Source: an uncultured bacterium
Lineage (GTDB): Bacteria; Patescibacteriota; Saccharimonadia; Saccharimonadales; Saccharimonadaceae
Length of the DNA stretch: 64,000 bases
Reading direction: 5' to 3'
NCBI GenBank assembly: GCA_903821365.1
Contig: CAIJKY010000011.1
Span: forward strand, 62,001 to 126,000
Part shown: positions 27,564 to 35,639 of the stretch, piece by piece
Layout of the letters: each line of letters opens with the position of its first letter
Position numbering within the stretch: position 1 is the stretch's first letter
The notes under the pieces: model-generated
The model's database searches: none
Seen by the model: only the letters and a program-made list of their open reading frames with translations
What the model was told of the DNA's origin: nothing
Position numbers and translations under genes: made by a program

Positions 27564-28649
27564 ATGGAACAAAAACAAACACCTAAACACCAGCACTTTG
27601 CTTGGTTTCATCGACACCGTACGCGTTACATTGCAATTTTCGCAGTTATTATCGTCGTCATCGCTGCAGCTGGTGCATGGTATATTTTGTATGCTCAGCA
27701 CAAGCCAGTCTCGATGGATATTCCCAAGCCAAAAGTCGCCCCCAAGCCGACGCCGCCCGCCAAGATATATTCGCCACTCACCGGTATGGAAGTACCCGAT
27801 CTCGCCACTACCAAACGCGAAGTAACCGCTATCATGATCGAAAACAGCCCCGACGCCCGCCCACAGTCTGGCATTAAAGACGCCGGTATTGTCTACGAGG
27901 CCATCGCCGAAGGTGGCATTACACGATTCGTCTGCTTGTATCAAGAAGCGCGACCTGGCCTCATTGGCCCCGTACGGAGCGTGCGTCCTTATTACATTGA
28001 GTGGACGGCTTCATATAATCCTGCGTACGCCCACGTTGGCGGTAGTCGCCGCGCGCTCGAAACGGTAAGGAATGGCGAGTACAAAGACCTCGATCAGTTT
28101 TTTAACGCCAACGCCTATTACCGCAGCGACGACCGCTACGCCCCACACAACGTCTACACCACCTTCGATAGACTCGACGCGCTCAATAAAAGTAAGGGCT
28201 TCAACGAAAGTAGCTTTACCGGTCTGCCACGCAAAGATGATAGGCCCATTGCTACGCCAAACGCCAGTAGCATTAATGTTGATATCAGCGGCGAGCTTTA
28301 CAATTCAGCCTACACCTACGACAAACCCTCGAACAGCTACGCCCGTCAGCAAGATGGTGCGCCACACCTCGACCGTGAAGCTGGCCAAATCGCACCAAAA
28401 GTCGTTGCCGTTATAAAAGTACCGATCGCCATTGGTGAAGAAGATGGCTACCGCGAACAAATCGATACCAATGGCAGCGGTCCGGCCGATATCTTTCAGG
28501 ATGGTACGGTTACTGAAGGCAAGTGGGTCAAAGATGGCGCTAAAGGTCAGCTCAGCTTTACCGATAGCGCTGGCAAACCGCTAGCACTTAACCGTGGCCA
28601 ATTGTGGGTGACGGCCATTGGCACCGACCATGACGTTACCTGGAAATAA
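27564..28649 (+). CDS. DUF3048 membrane-anchored protein (YerB-like)
   Basis: A 361-residue protein with one membrane helix (YIAIFAVIIVVIAAAGAWYILY), a Lys/Pro-rich linker and two DUF3048 lobes: SPLTGMEVPD, AIMIENSPDARPQSGIKDAGIVYEAIAEGGITRF and the later QIAPKVVAVIKVP / GQLWVTAIG. The family is exported and of unknown biochemical role, often near wall or envelope genes. TATAAT at 27550-27555 ends eight bases before the ATG and no ribosome-binding site is present. Confidence 0.88.
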   Translation: MEQKQTPKHQHFAWFHRHRTRYIAIFAVIIVVIAAAGAWYILYAQHKPVSMDIPKPKVAPKPTPPAKIYSPLTGMEVPDLATTKREVTAIMIENSPDARPQSGIKDAGIVYEAIAEGGITRFVCLYQEARPGLIGPVRSVRPYYIEWTASYNPAYAHVGGSRRALETVRNGEYKDLDQFFNANAYYRSDDRYAPHNVYTTFDRLDALNKSKGFNESSFTGLPRKDDRPIATPNASSINVDISGELYNSAYTYDKPSNSYARQQDGAPHLDREAGQIAPKVVAVIKVPIAIGEEDGYREQIDTNGSGPADIFQDGTVTEGKWVKDGAKGQLSFTDSAGKPLALNRGQLWVTAIGTDHDVTWK

Positions 28650-28685
28650 CACCCCATCTTGACATATGTGTTATAATATGTATTT

Positions 28686-29231
28686 ATGAACACTGCAGAG
28701 AACGCGCCACCCGAACCAACAAGCGCGGAATTATATCCCGTTAATAGCATTACCGAAGAGGAGCTCGTTTACCGAGGCGATGAAGCCTTCGGCGGCGAGC
28801 GGCATTTTTTGTTTGGGGCCAATAAATTTACACCGAGCATGGTTGGATCGCTTGCGCTACAATTAAATGCAGACTTCAGTGATGAATGGCTTGCTGCGCA
28901 CGTTGAGAAGATTGAAGCAGATATGCCAACTATTCCTGATATCACCCGTACGCGTATGAATTCAATGTTCGCGTTTGCTCGGCGCCGCTGGGCAGAAAAA
29001 GAGGGTATCCGCGATGAAGATGCCATTGCAACATGTGTCATTGATGATCCACTCCCCACGAGTCCGTCCGTTGTGCAGTACGCCACCGCTTATCGTGTAG
29101 GCCGAGAAACTCGTCGTGAGCGCCGCGAGCGCGAAGAGCAGGAGTGTACTAGCCCAAAAGTTTCGCTTTCAACTATTTTAGGGCGGCTTGCGGCCGATGC
29201 AGCGCGCCACAGCAACAAACCAAAAAGTTAG
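28686..29231 (+). CDS. Conserved-looking hypothetical protein
   Basis: A 181-residue soluble protein. No family is recognised. The middle is alpha-helical and amphipathic (EEWLAAHVEKIEADMPTIPD-like), and it ends in an Arg/Glu helix (RETRRERREREEQE) that could be a coiled coil or nucleic-acid contact. TATAAT at 28672-28677 lies eight bases before the ATG, so it is likely leaderless and transcribed on its own between the DUF3048 gene and tRNA-Glu. Confidence 0.65.
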   Translation: MNTAENAPPEPTSAELYPVNSITEEELVYRGDEAFGGERHFLFGANKFTPSMVGSLALQLNADFSDEWLAAHVEKIEADMPTIPDITRTRMNSMFAFARRRWAEKEGIRDEDAIATCVIDDPLPTSPSVVQYATAYRVGRETRRERREREEQECTSPKVSLSTILGRLAADAARHSNKPKS

Positions 29232-29265
29232 CCGCTACCAGCCATAGCCTCATCTGTTATTAACT

Positions 29266-29293
29266 TGTTAGCACGCTAAACTAATGCTATACT
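29266..29293 (+). promoter_or_regulatory. Promoter of tRNA-Glu
   Basis: TTGTTA (29266-29271) and TATACT (29288-29293) are 16 bases apart, with the tRNA starting 14 bases downstream. Confidence 0.65.
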
Positions 29294-29306
29294 AAGCGCT
29301 GATCAC

Positions 29307-29383
29307 GGCCCCTTCGTCTAGTGGTCCAGGACATCAGGTTCTCATCCTGAAGATCGCGGGTTCGAACCCCGCAGGGGTCACCA
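29307..29383 (+). tRNA. tRNA-Glu (CTC)
   Basis: Acceptor GGCCCCT pairs with AGGGGTC, the anticodon loop TTCTCAT gives CTC, and the T arm is GCGGG-TTCGAAC-CCCGC. The CCA end is encoded. Confidence 0.97.
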
Positions 29384-29409
29384 AATAGATTATATTGGTG
29401 CAGTATATA

Positions 29410-29438
29410 AAAAGTTCCATGAAATATGGAACTTTTTT
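29410..29438 (+). terminator. Intrinsic terminator of tRNA-Glu
   Basis: AAAAGTTCCAT pairs with ATGGAACTTTT around GAAAT, followed by TTG. The rest of 29439-29640 is AT-rich; I see only the promoter-like stretch of the next gene there. Confidence 0.9.
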
Positions 29439-29640
29439 GTTTACATAACACTAAACTATATTCTTTCTTCAATTTATACGTTTAAAGACTGTGTGCTATA
29501 CCTTTTTAATAATGTATCTACACTAAGCTGTTATATTTAATCTGTTATAGCCAAAATTAGATATATTGTTAGTTATATATTTTAATTTTTCAACCAATAG
29601 TGCTACAATTTAGACCAGAAAGCCGAATAGGAGAAAATCT

Positions 29641-30462
29641 ATGGAAGATAAAAAAAAGATTGAACGTAGCACTTCTTACCCATCTATGAATGTCGAGGAA
29701 GCGCTGACTCGCCTTGTTCGATTGAAAGATAGTATGGGTTTGAATGGTGATTATAAGCGGGAAACTGTCGCAAAAGGCATTGGCTACAATACGATCACGG
29801 GCACATCAGCCAGGTCGGTTGCAGCGCTCGTACATTATGGACTTCTAATCCGTAGTGGAGACACTTACAGTATTTCTGCTAATGGAAAGCGGTTTCTCAT
29901 GCCTGTTAACGATACCGATAAATCATCTGCGATTTATGAAGCGGCATTGAGTCCAAAACTATTTGAACAGCTTTTGTCTGAGTTTGGCGGTCAAGTACTG
30001 CCTAAGCTTATTGCTAATATTCTAACAAGTAAGTATGGAGTGCAAGAAAAGGTAGCCTCTACGGTTGTGAAAATTTTCGAGTCGTCAATGTCATATGCTG
30101 GACTCTTAAGCTCTAGCGGATTGTTAGTAAGCAAGGAAAAAACTACAAATGAAAATGATGCACCTAGCGAAGCCATCGATGCACATTCAGAAGTTGAGCC
30201 TTCACTGTTCACAGATAAGCCTAGCTCGGTAGCGCTTCCGTTAACTTCTGGACATAATGACAAGCAGAGAATTACTACTAGCTCATTCTTAAACGAACAA
30301 GGCACTAGTCATTCGGGCTACGGATGGTCGCTCGCGGTGTCCTTAAAAACGTCCTACCGACTCGACCAAGCTGCCCGCGATAAAGTTCGACTCATACTCG
30401 ACACGGCAGACAGCCTGGCTGATGACCTTTACTTATTAGATGAGAAAGGCAGGTTGTCTTAA
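29641..30462 (+). CDS. Winged-helix-type protein, partner of an NYN nuclease
   Basis: A 273-residue protein of unknown function. The first 90 residues look like a winged-helix DNA-binding domain (EEALTRLVRLKDS, then ETVAKGIGYNTITGTSARSVAALVHYGLLIRSGDTYSISANGKRFL). A helical middle and a Ser/Thr/Asp-rich linker follow, then a C-terminal segment (AARDKVRLILDTADSLADDLYLLDEKG). TAGGAG precedes the ATG. It is visibly AT-richer than its surroundings. One base separates its stop from the NYN-domain gene, so the two work together; a regulatory or defence-type pair is possible. Confidence 0.7.
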   Translation: MEDKKKIERSTSYPSMNVEEALTRLVRLKDSMGLNGDYKRETVAKGIGYNTITGTSARSVAALVHYGLLIRSGDTYSISANGKRFLMPVNDTDKSSAIYEAALSPKLFEQLLSEFGGQVLPKLIANILTSKYGVQEKVASTVVKIFESSMSYAGLLSSSGLLVSKEKTTNENDAPSEAIDAHSEVEPSLFTDKPSSVALPLTSGHNDKQRITTSSFLNEQGTSHSGYGWSLAVSLKTSYRLDQAARDKVRLILDTADSLADDLYLLDEKGRLS

Positions 30463-30463
30463 T

Positions 30464-30979
30464 ATGGGCAAGGTTTATGCATTTATCGATAGCCAAAATC
30501 TTAACCTTGGCGTCCGATCTTCGGGCTGGAAAATTGATTATAAAAAATTTCGCCTCTATTTAACTAATAAGTACGGCGTTGAGCGTGCATATATGTTCAT
30601 CGGTCTAATTGGAAATAATCAAAAACTATATACAAAATTACAGATGGCCGGTTTTATACTTATTTTTAAGCCAACAGTAAAATATTTTGAAAATGGCAAA
30701 CAAACCGTTAAGGGTAATGTAGATGCTGAGCTAGTATTGCATGCGGCGGCAATCGAATACCAAAACTATGATAAAGCGATAATTGTTAGTGGCGACGGAG
30801 ACTTTGCTTGCTTGGCGGACTTTTTAAAAGAAAACGAAAAACTATTGCACATTTTTGCCCCTAACAATAAATACTCAAAACTTTTAAAACCGTTCTCTCA
30901 ATATGTAGTACTCGTTGGCCAGTTTAGAAAATCAGTAGAGTACAAAAAGACCGGCATCGGCGTTCGGTCGAAACCTTAG
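30464..30979 (+). CDS. NYN-domain (LabA/DUF88-like) PIN-fold nuclease
   Basis: A 171-residue PIN-like protein. The acidic metal site is visible as AFIDSQNLNLG near the N-terminus, NVDAELVLHAAAIEY in the middle and VSGDGDFACLADFLKE near residue 110, as in LabA/NYN RNases. It starts one base after the stop of the winged-helix gene and shares its AT-rich composition. The pair lies directly after tRNA-Glu, a common site for gene gain. The RNA target is unknown. About 120 AT-rich bases with no signal follow. Confidence 0.85.
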   Translation: MGKVYAFIDSQNLNLGVRSSGWKIDYKKFRLYLTNKYGVERAYMFIGLIGNNQKLYTKLQMAGFILIFKPTVKYFENGKQTVKGNVDAELVLHAAAIEYQNYDKAIIVSGDGDFACLADFLKENEKLLHIFAPNNKYSKLLKPFSQYVVLVGQFRKSVEYKKTGIGVRSKP

Positions 30980-31100
30980 GCCTATCCGGTCATGATGATG
31001 TCAATATTATAGCAAACCAATTGAAGTATTGTCAATATTTAAAGTATATTTCATAATATAAACTACACTTTAAATAAAAATAATTGCATATGAGCCGCCA

Positions 31101-32576
31101 TTAATCATCCAGCCACTCCCGCGCAATTTGCTCAAGCCGCCCCTTCTTCTCATCGCTCAGCCGTTCATACAATTTCACTACCATCGCCGATCGATAGTTT
31201 TTTTCTAATAGCTCGCGGTGGTCGGCAACAAATTGCCAATATAGCGCGTCCCACACCTCAGCCCAATCGCCTTTAGTGTAATCACTCATTTTAATAATGT
31301 AGTTACTGCCGCTAATGTATGGCTTTGTCGTTATCAAGTCGCCCGCAGCAAACTGGCTCATGGCGTAAACATTTGGCACCATAACCCAGTCGTAGGCGTC
31401 GATAAATAAGCTCATAAACCACTCGTACACGTCGTCGGGTTTTATTCTGAGCAGCACCATGCTATTGCCAAGAATCATTAGTCGTTCTATATGATGCGCA
31501 TGGCTCGTTTCAAGCGTACGCTTAATAACGGTGTCAATTGGCTCAATGCCGACCGTGCCGTTCCACCAAGACTTTGGCAGAGTACGCGCGAATCTAAGGT
31601 GATTGCTGGTTCGCATTTTCACACCGTAACGAACGTACGTTGCACGCATATATTCACGCCAGCCAATCACTTGGCGAACAAAGCCTTCGAGACTTTCTAT
31701 TGGCACATGATGGTTATGGTCGTATTGTAGAACCGCATCAACAACCTCGTGCGGCGTCAGTAATCCAACGTTAAGTAACGGGCTTAAGAGTGAGTGGAAA
31801 ATCTCGGCTTCGTTTTTGCTTATAGCATCTTCATACGGGCCAAAACTCTCTAGGCGTTCGCCAACAAACGCTTGCAGCCAACTGCGCGCACCGGCGTGGG
31901 TAACCGGGTAGCGAAACGATTCAGCATTACCCGGATTATCTTTAAAATTTTTCTCTACCCACGTTTTTGCCTGCGTGGCTTCGTCGGACTTAGTGATAGT
32001 GTAACGTGGCGGCAACTGTATGTTTTTCGGTAATTTCTTGCGGTTCGCCTGGTCAAAGCTCCACTTTCCACCAGCCGGCTTGTTGCCATCCATCATGATG
32101 TTCAAGCGTTTACGCTGCCATTCGTAAAAGCTTTGCATGCGATTTGGATGATGATCAAAAAAGTCGTCAACTTGGCCACGGGTCGTCAAAAAGCCAGGTG
32201 AATTATACCGCTTTTTGGTAATAGATAATGAATCAAGCACTCGGACGAGCCGTTTCTCGAGCCAATCATCTACTACATCATAAAAAGAGACATCGGTTAC
32301 ATGGTGTTGCTGCAAGCACTTTTTTAAGGCGTCCATGCTTTTTTCATGCGCTGAAGTTTCGATATAATCAACCGTATACTCTTGCGCTTCGAGTCGCTTT
32401 TTGAAGTGTTGCATCGAAGCTCGGTGCAACAGTAGTTTTTGCTTATGAAAAGGGAACTGCCGAAATAGTAAATCATCTTCAACTAAAATAAACACTGTTG
32501 CCGCATTGGCGTGGAAGTGCTCTTCAAACAGCTGATGAGAAAATATAAGCCGGGCAGAAACTACAGTATGCGCCAT
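31101..32576 (-). CDS. Photolyase/cryptochrome of the FeS-BCP (PhrB) family lacking cluster cysteines
   Basis: A 491-residue flavoprotein of the DPRP/PhrB branch, which repairs (6-4) or CPD lesions with light. GGKWSFDQANRKKLP, YPVTHAGARSWLQAFVGERLESFGPYEDAI and SLFIDAYDWVMVPNVYAMSQFAAGDL match that branch. The [4Fe-4S] region, normally SDYCxxCxY with another Cys before ALYW, reads MSDYTKGDWAEVWDALYW here. The protein has only one Cys (KKCLQQ), so it cannot bind the cluster. ATG 32576 follows TATGAT by six bases; earlier ATGs in the frame precede that promoter. Confidence 0.9.
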   Translation of the reverse strand: MAHTVVSARLIFSHQLFEEHFHANAATVFILVEDDLLFRQFPFHKQKLLLHRASMQHFKKRLEAQEYTVDYIETSAHEKSMDALKKCLQQHHVTDVSFYDVVDDWLEKRLVRVLDSLSITKKRYNSPGFLTTRGQVDDFFDHHPNRMQSFYEWQRKRLNIMMDGNKPAGGKWSFDQANRKKLPKNIQLPPRYTITKSDEATQAKTWVEKNFKDNPGNAESFRYPVTHAGARSWLQAFVGERLESFGPYEDAISKNEAEIFHSLLSPLLNVGLLTPHEVVDAVLQYDHNHHVPIESLEGFVRQVIGWREYMRATYVRYGVKMRTSNHLRFARTLPKSWWNGTVGIEPIDTVIKRTLETSHAHHIERLMILGNSMVLLRIKPDDVYEWFMSLFIDAYDWVMVPNVYAMSQFAAGDLITTKPYISGSNYIIKMSDYTKGDWAEVWDALYWQFVADHRELLEKNYRSAMVVKLYERLSDEKKGRLEQIAREWLDD

Positions 32577-32730
32577 AATCCCATCATACCTGATCAGGTC
32601 GATTATTTGACTCATGATCTTTGTCATATAATTGCCAATATTACAATAAAGTAATAAAATACTTTCGTACGATCGGGCGCGACCGCGCAGCACCACACGA
32701 ATGTTTGCCATACATGATGGGAGCATTATC

Positions 32731-33147
32731 ATGCCACTGATCAACATCACGCTGAAGCCGGGATTCGTTCTCGAAGGGAGCGTAGGGTTTGAGGCAACAA
32801 GACGTTTCATCCGGAAGGTGTACGGGAGGGAGCTGCCGGCGCTGATCATCGCGAACATCGTGCCGCTCGGGCTGTCGCCGGAGACTCCGGAGGCGGGCGT
32901 GCAGGTCCAGCACCACGACTACGACGAAGACGATGTCAATGTTGCCGATGTGTGGGTGACCATGCAGCTGTCGGGGCTCGAGGGCGATGCCGAGACGTCG
33001 ACCGACACCCGAGACCAGTTCTTGTTACTGGCGACCGGCCTCTTCGTCACGCACGACATGGAGCCGCCGCTGAACCTGATGACGGAAGTCTTCTGGGTGC
33101 CAAGCCAAGGTGCCGGCACGGTGAACGGCGAGTACATCGAATGGTGA
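32731..33147 (+). CDS. Orphan GC-rich protein of unknown function
   Basis: A 138-residue soluble, acidic protein with alternating strands (INITLKPGFVLEGSVGFEATRRFIRKVYG, DVWVTMQLSGLEG, EVFWVPSQGAG). I do not recognise it. GGGAG lies nine bases before ATG 32731; an in-frame ATG at 32701 lacks such a site. It is transcribed away from the photolyase. The body is very GC-rich beside the AT-rich promoter region, and a hairpin follows, as in other cassettes. Confidence 0.65.
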   Translation: MPLINITLKPGFVLEGSVGFEATRRFIRKVYGRELPALIIANIVPLGLSPETPEAGVQVQHHDYDEDDVNVADVWVTMQLSGLEGDAETSTDTRDQFLLLATGLFVTHDMEPPLNLMTEVFWVPSQGAGTVNGEYIEW

Positions 33148-33178
33148 CAGCAACCTAGCCGTCACACACCACCAATCA

Positions 33179-33231
33179 CACCCTCCCGAAAGGAGCCGCG
33201 CTCAGCGATGAGAGCCCCTCGACGGAGGGTG
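33179..33231 (+). terminator. Hairpin after the 32731-33147 gene
   Basis: CACCCTCC (33179-33186) pairs with GGAGGGTG (33224-33231), enclosing smaller GC-rich pairings, and CTTTC follows on the plus strand. Confidence 0.6.
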
Positions 33232-33261
33232 CTTTCATGTTTACATTAGTTGAACAAAATT

Positions 33262-33306
33262 AACTCAGCGCCGAGCCCCACCAGGTGGTGAGGCTCGGCG
33301 CTGTTG
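33262..33306 (-). terminator. Hairpin terminator of the 33309-33614 gene
   Basis: AGCGCCGAGCC pairs with GGCTCGGCGCT over 11 bp, extended by an inner CACC/GGTG. On the minus strand GAGTTAATTTTG follows. It starts immediately after the stop codon. Confidence 0.8.
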
Positions 33307-33308
33307 AG

Positions 33309-33614
33309 TCAGTCGCCTGGAGTGTGGGGCTCGCCATCGGCGTCGAAGCCTTCGGGCTTGCTGAGTGCTGTGACAAGCGCAGCGGCGAGCTGTTCGATCA
33401 CCTCGGCGGTGAGCTTGTCGACGTCTTCTGCTGCGGCGCGGTACTCGGCGAGCAACGCGTCGAAGCTGCGCCGGTACTCGCTGTACAACTGCTCGCGCTG
33501 GTCGGGGGTGAGACCGAGATTGGTGATCAGCTCAACCCAGTACGCCTTCAAGGCGTCGGATCGGTAGATTTCGAGCTGCTTGAGCAGCTGCACGAGAAGC
33601 GAGTCGTTCGCCAT
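33309..33614 (-). CDS. Small acidic helical orphan protein
   Basis: A 101-residue, nearly all-helical acidic protein (LLVQLLKQLEIYRSDALKAYWV, TPDQREQLYSEYRRSFDALLAEYRAAAEDVDKLTAEVIEQLAAAL). The helices could form a bundle or coiled coil. No family is recognised. ATG 33614 follows GTGGAGAAACTG, which is also the leader sequence of the orphan gene at 48033. A TATAGT/TATAAT box lies 35-45 bases upstream. It shares size, style and terminator flank with the next gene. Confidence 0.65.
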   Translation of the reverse strand: MANDSLLVQLLKQLEIYRSDALKAYWVELITNLGLTPDQREQLYSEYRRSFDALLAEYRAAAEDVDKLTAEVIEQLAAALVTALSKPEGFDADGEPHTPGD

Positions 33615-33692
33615 CAGTTTCTCCACATCGTTCGTGCGACAGTGACTATACTATTATAGCACATTTCTGTAAAAAAGCTACTAAATTAACTC

Positions 33693-33728
33693 AGCCCCGA
33701 GACCTACACATTGGTAGATCTCGGGGCT
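33693..33728 (-). terminator. Hairpin terminator of the 33736-34026 gene
   Basis: AGCCCCGAGA pairs perfectly with TCTCGGGGCT, extended inward by CTAC/GTAG. GAGTTAATTTAG follows on the minus strand, the same flank as in the neighbouring cassette terminator. Confidence 0.8.
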
Positions 33729-33735
33729 GTGGATG

Positions 33736-34026
33736 TCAGCTACTCGCAGGCGCGAGCTCTCGTGTGGATCTAACAACGCTGACGTTGCCCTTGCGACACA
33801 GGCTCTCGAGCGACTCGAGCATGCTGATGGCCGCGACGGTCTCGTCCGCCCCTTGACGGACGTTGTACTCAAACTCAATGCGAACGATGCGTACCGCCCA
33901 CTTGAAAAGCTCGAGAATCTCGATGAGCTCTTCGGTCAACCCCGATTCCTCGAAATCGCTGTGTAGCTGCTCTACAGCGGCAACACATCGACTCCTGAAG
34001 TCGGCAACAACCTGAACAGCCTTCAC
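33736..34026 (-). CDS. Small acidic helical orphan protein
   Basis: A 96-residue helical protein (VADFRSRCVAAVEQLHSDFEESGLTEELIEILELFKWAV) with no recognised family. The start is GTG at 34026 with AAGGAG eight bases upstream, and TATAAT lies about 40 bases further. Size, acidity, leader and terminator resemble 33309-33614, so the two may be very distant paralogs or simply two cassettes inserted side by side. The IS1595-type transposon begins 79 bases upstream. Confidence 0.6.
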   Translation of the reverse strand: MKAVQVVADFRSRCVAAVEQLHSDFEESGLTEELIEILELFKWAVRIVRIEFEYNVRQGADETVAAISMLESLESLCRKGNVSVVRSTRELAPASS

Positions 34027-34105
34027 GGCCGTCTCCTTACACGTGCGGTGATTTTGACTTTATTATTATAACATAAATAATAATACATGTAAATACTATC
34101 TTCAT

Positions 34106-34129
34106 GGTAACTATCCCCTCAAGACACGC
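34106..34129 (+). repeat. Left terminal inverted repeat of the transposon
   Basis: Twenty-four bases starting GGTAACTATCCCCTCAAG are exactly repeated in reverse at 37586-37609; similarity stops directly after. Confidence 0.96.
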
Positions 34130-34149
34130 AGCCCTTTTATCGCACCTCT

Positions 34150-34515
34150 TTAACTAATACGCGACTGTATAAGCTGACGTAAGCGCTCGGGGCGGTCAAC
34201 GCCTTTAAACGTAATCTTCTGTGTGTCGTTGCCAGTAAGAATTGTAATGTTACCGTAGCCTTTGGCTTTACCGACTGGGCCAATCTCAAGGTCAATGTTA
34301 TTAATGCGGTTGAATGGTATATGTTGGTTGCGCTTTACGAATACACCAGTGGTGAACGTCACACCGGTGCTATCAACTGTCAGTGCGGTAGTTTTATAGA
34401 TAATAATGACAAGAATTAAGTACGGTATGCCGATAATTAACATTGACCATAGAATGCCAGCTATAAGCATCATTTTAAAGTAGCTTTTATTGATCCTGAA
34501 TGTTTCGCTTTGCAT
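34150..34515 (-). CDS. bPH2-type PH-domain membrane protein
   Basis: A 121-residue protein. Two adjacent membrane segments (MMLIAGILWSMLIIGIPYLILVIII) are followed by a bacterial PH domain (TALTVDSTGVTFTTGVFVKRNQHIPFNRINNIDLEIG...YGNITILTG). This arrangement is the YdbT/DUF304 type, usually of unknown function and often a membrane-side adaptor. It is the leftmost passenger gene of the transposon, 21 bases inside the left repeat, and reads out toward the end. The RNA element at 34553 lies just upstream on the same strand. Confidence 0.85.
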   Translation of the reverse strand: MQSETFRINKSYFKMMLIAGILWSMLIIGIPYLILVIIIYKTTALTVDSTGVTFTTGVFVKRNQHIPFNRINNIDLEIGPVGKAKGYGNITILTGNDTQKITFKGVDRPERLRQLIQSRIS

Positions 34516-34552
34516 GCGCGACTCCGTATTAGCGGCCGCCTAAAATTAAAAG

Positions 34553-34675
34553 GACAGCCATTGATTGGCTGTCTACACCCACAACGAGCGTTACCCGTAG
34601 TGTTTACAATGGCTGCCCATTTAAACAGGTAACGACACGCATGTTGGTGCGTGCTAATTGTGGATGTAGACTCTA
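34553..34675 (-). ncRNA. Structured RNA carried by the transposon
   Basis: On the minus strand CTACATCCACAA pairs with TTGTGGGTGTAG (closing helix, plus 34573-34584 and 34658-34669). Inside are a hairpin CACGCA/TGCGTG and a longer arm: CGTTACC/GGTAACG topped by TGTTTA/TAAACA and ATGG/CCAT. Together they make a three-way junction. The hairpin GACAGCCA/TGGCTGTC (34553-34573) followed by CTTTTAATTTT ends it like a terminator. One closing pair is G.U on the minus strand but C.A on the plus, favouring a minus-strand RNA. CATAAT lies just upstream near 34686. I cannot assign a family. Confidence 0.6.
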
Positions 34676-34732
34676 CTATTATGTCATAGCTATAGCCTAA
34701 TGCTACAATGAATGGAATAACTTTTGAAAATT

Positions 34733-35638
34733 ATGAGTAATAGAAAAAAACCAGGCAGCAGGGGACCTAAATTAAATAATGCAAAGCAGCAATTAGACGC
34801 TGGCGCTATTCCAAGCGAGAAGCGTGCAAAATCTTTTAAAAATTTTCAAGCTGTTGCAGAGTATGCAAAAAGTTTAGTTTATTTTTTGATTAGGCTAAGG
34901 CCTCAAGACAATGGAGTGCAGTATCTCAACTTGGGAACTGCCTTTTTAGCAGGTAAAAACCGCGTGCTTACGTGTGCACATTGCATTAATGCTAGGGAGC
35001 CTCATGGCGACCCGATTCAATACCATCAAGCAGGTGACAGCTACCTATTTGTGCAGCGAGATGAGTTTGGTAACTGGCACAGATATAGTCAAGCGTTGAC
35101 ACTTGATGAAAGTTTATTTCTTTATCCTGAAATAGACACCGCAGTTTTATATATAAATGATGATTTCTATCATTCAAATGGCGAATACTATCGCATGCCT
35201 GGTATGTATTTAGAGCTTGATAGAAACATTGCAAGTATAGGCACAGATATTGGAATTCTTGGTTATCCGTTTGCGGAGATTAGCTTCGATCTAAGTGGCA
35301 TTCCCGATCTAGAGGCGGTTGTTATTAGAGGCGATAAAGGTGTTGTTAACACGCGGCGCGTGTTTCCTGATGTGATACGCTACGAAACAACTACATCCTT
35401 TAACCCAGGAAACAGTGGTGGCCCAATATTCAACATACGCACAGGTGCTATAATCGGTATTGTATCTGGGTATAATCCACTGCCAATGCATTGGATGAAG
35501 GACACTGTTCAACAAGGCGAGTTAAACCATCAGACAGACACAGATTATTACCACAGGTTACGCTGCATCTATTCTTATGGCGTGTCTTCTGAATCAATAT
35601 TGCCTATTGCAGATCAGCATGCTCTAGGCAGATTCTAA
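34733..35638 (+). CDS. Trypsin-like serine protease, transposon passenger
   Basis: A 301-residue S1-type protease with a full triad: His83 (LTCAHC), Asp135 (EIDTAVL) and Ser228 (NPGNSGGPIF). The N-terminal 45 residues are basic and polar (RKKPGSRGPKLNNAKQ). No signal peptide or clear membrane helix is seen, so it is probably cytoplasmic, unlike DegP-type enzymes. No PDZ domain is present. ATG 34733 is used; a TTG three codons earlier is possible. Base composition is AT-rich. Cytoplasmic trypsin-like proteases of this kind are common effectors in bacterial conflict systems. Confidence 0.88.
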   Translation: MSNRKKPGSRGPKLNNAKQQLDAGAIPSEKRAKSFKNFQAVAEYAKSLVYFLIRLRPQDNGVQYLNLGTAFLAGKNRVLTCAHCINAREPHGDPIQYHQAGDSYLFVQRDEFGNWHRYSQALTLDESLFLYPEIDTAVLYINDDFYHSNGEYYRMPGMYLELDRNIASIGTDIGILGYPFAEISFDLSGIPDLEAVVIRGDKGVVNTRRVFPDVIRYETTTSFNPGNSGGPIFNIRTGAIIGIVSGYNPLPMHWMKDTVQQGELNHQTDTDYYHRLRCIYSYGVSSESILPIADQHALGRF

Positions 35639-35639
35639 A

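Noticed and set aside
29307-31100. Integrative element inserted in tRNA-Glu.
   Set aside because: I see no repeated copy of the tRNA 3' end downstream and no integrase gene.
33285-33659. Long open frames opposite the GC-rich orphan genes (for example 33285-33659, 48121-48507, 54499-54915 on the plus strand).
   Set aside because: They lack ribosome-binding sites and promoters, and arise from low stop frequency in GC-rich DNA; the chosen strand has leader and hairpin in order.
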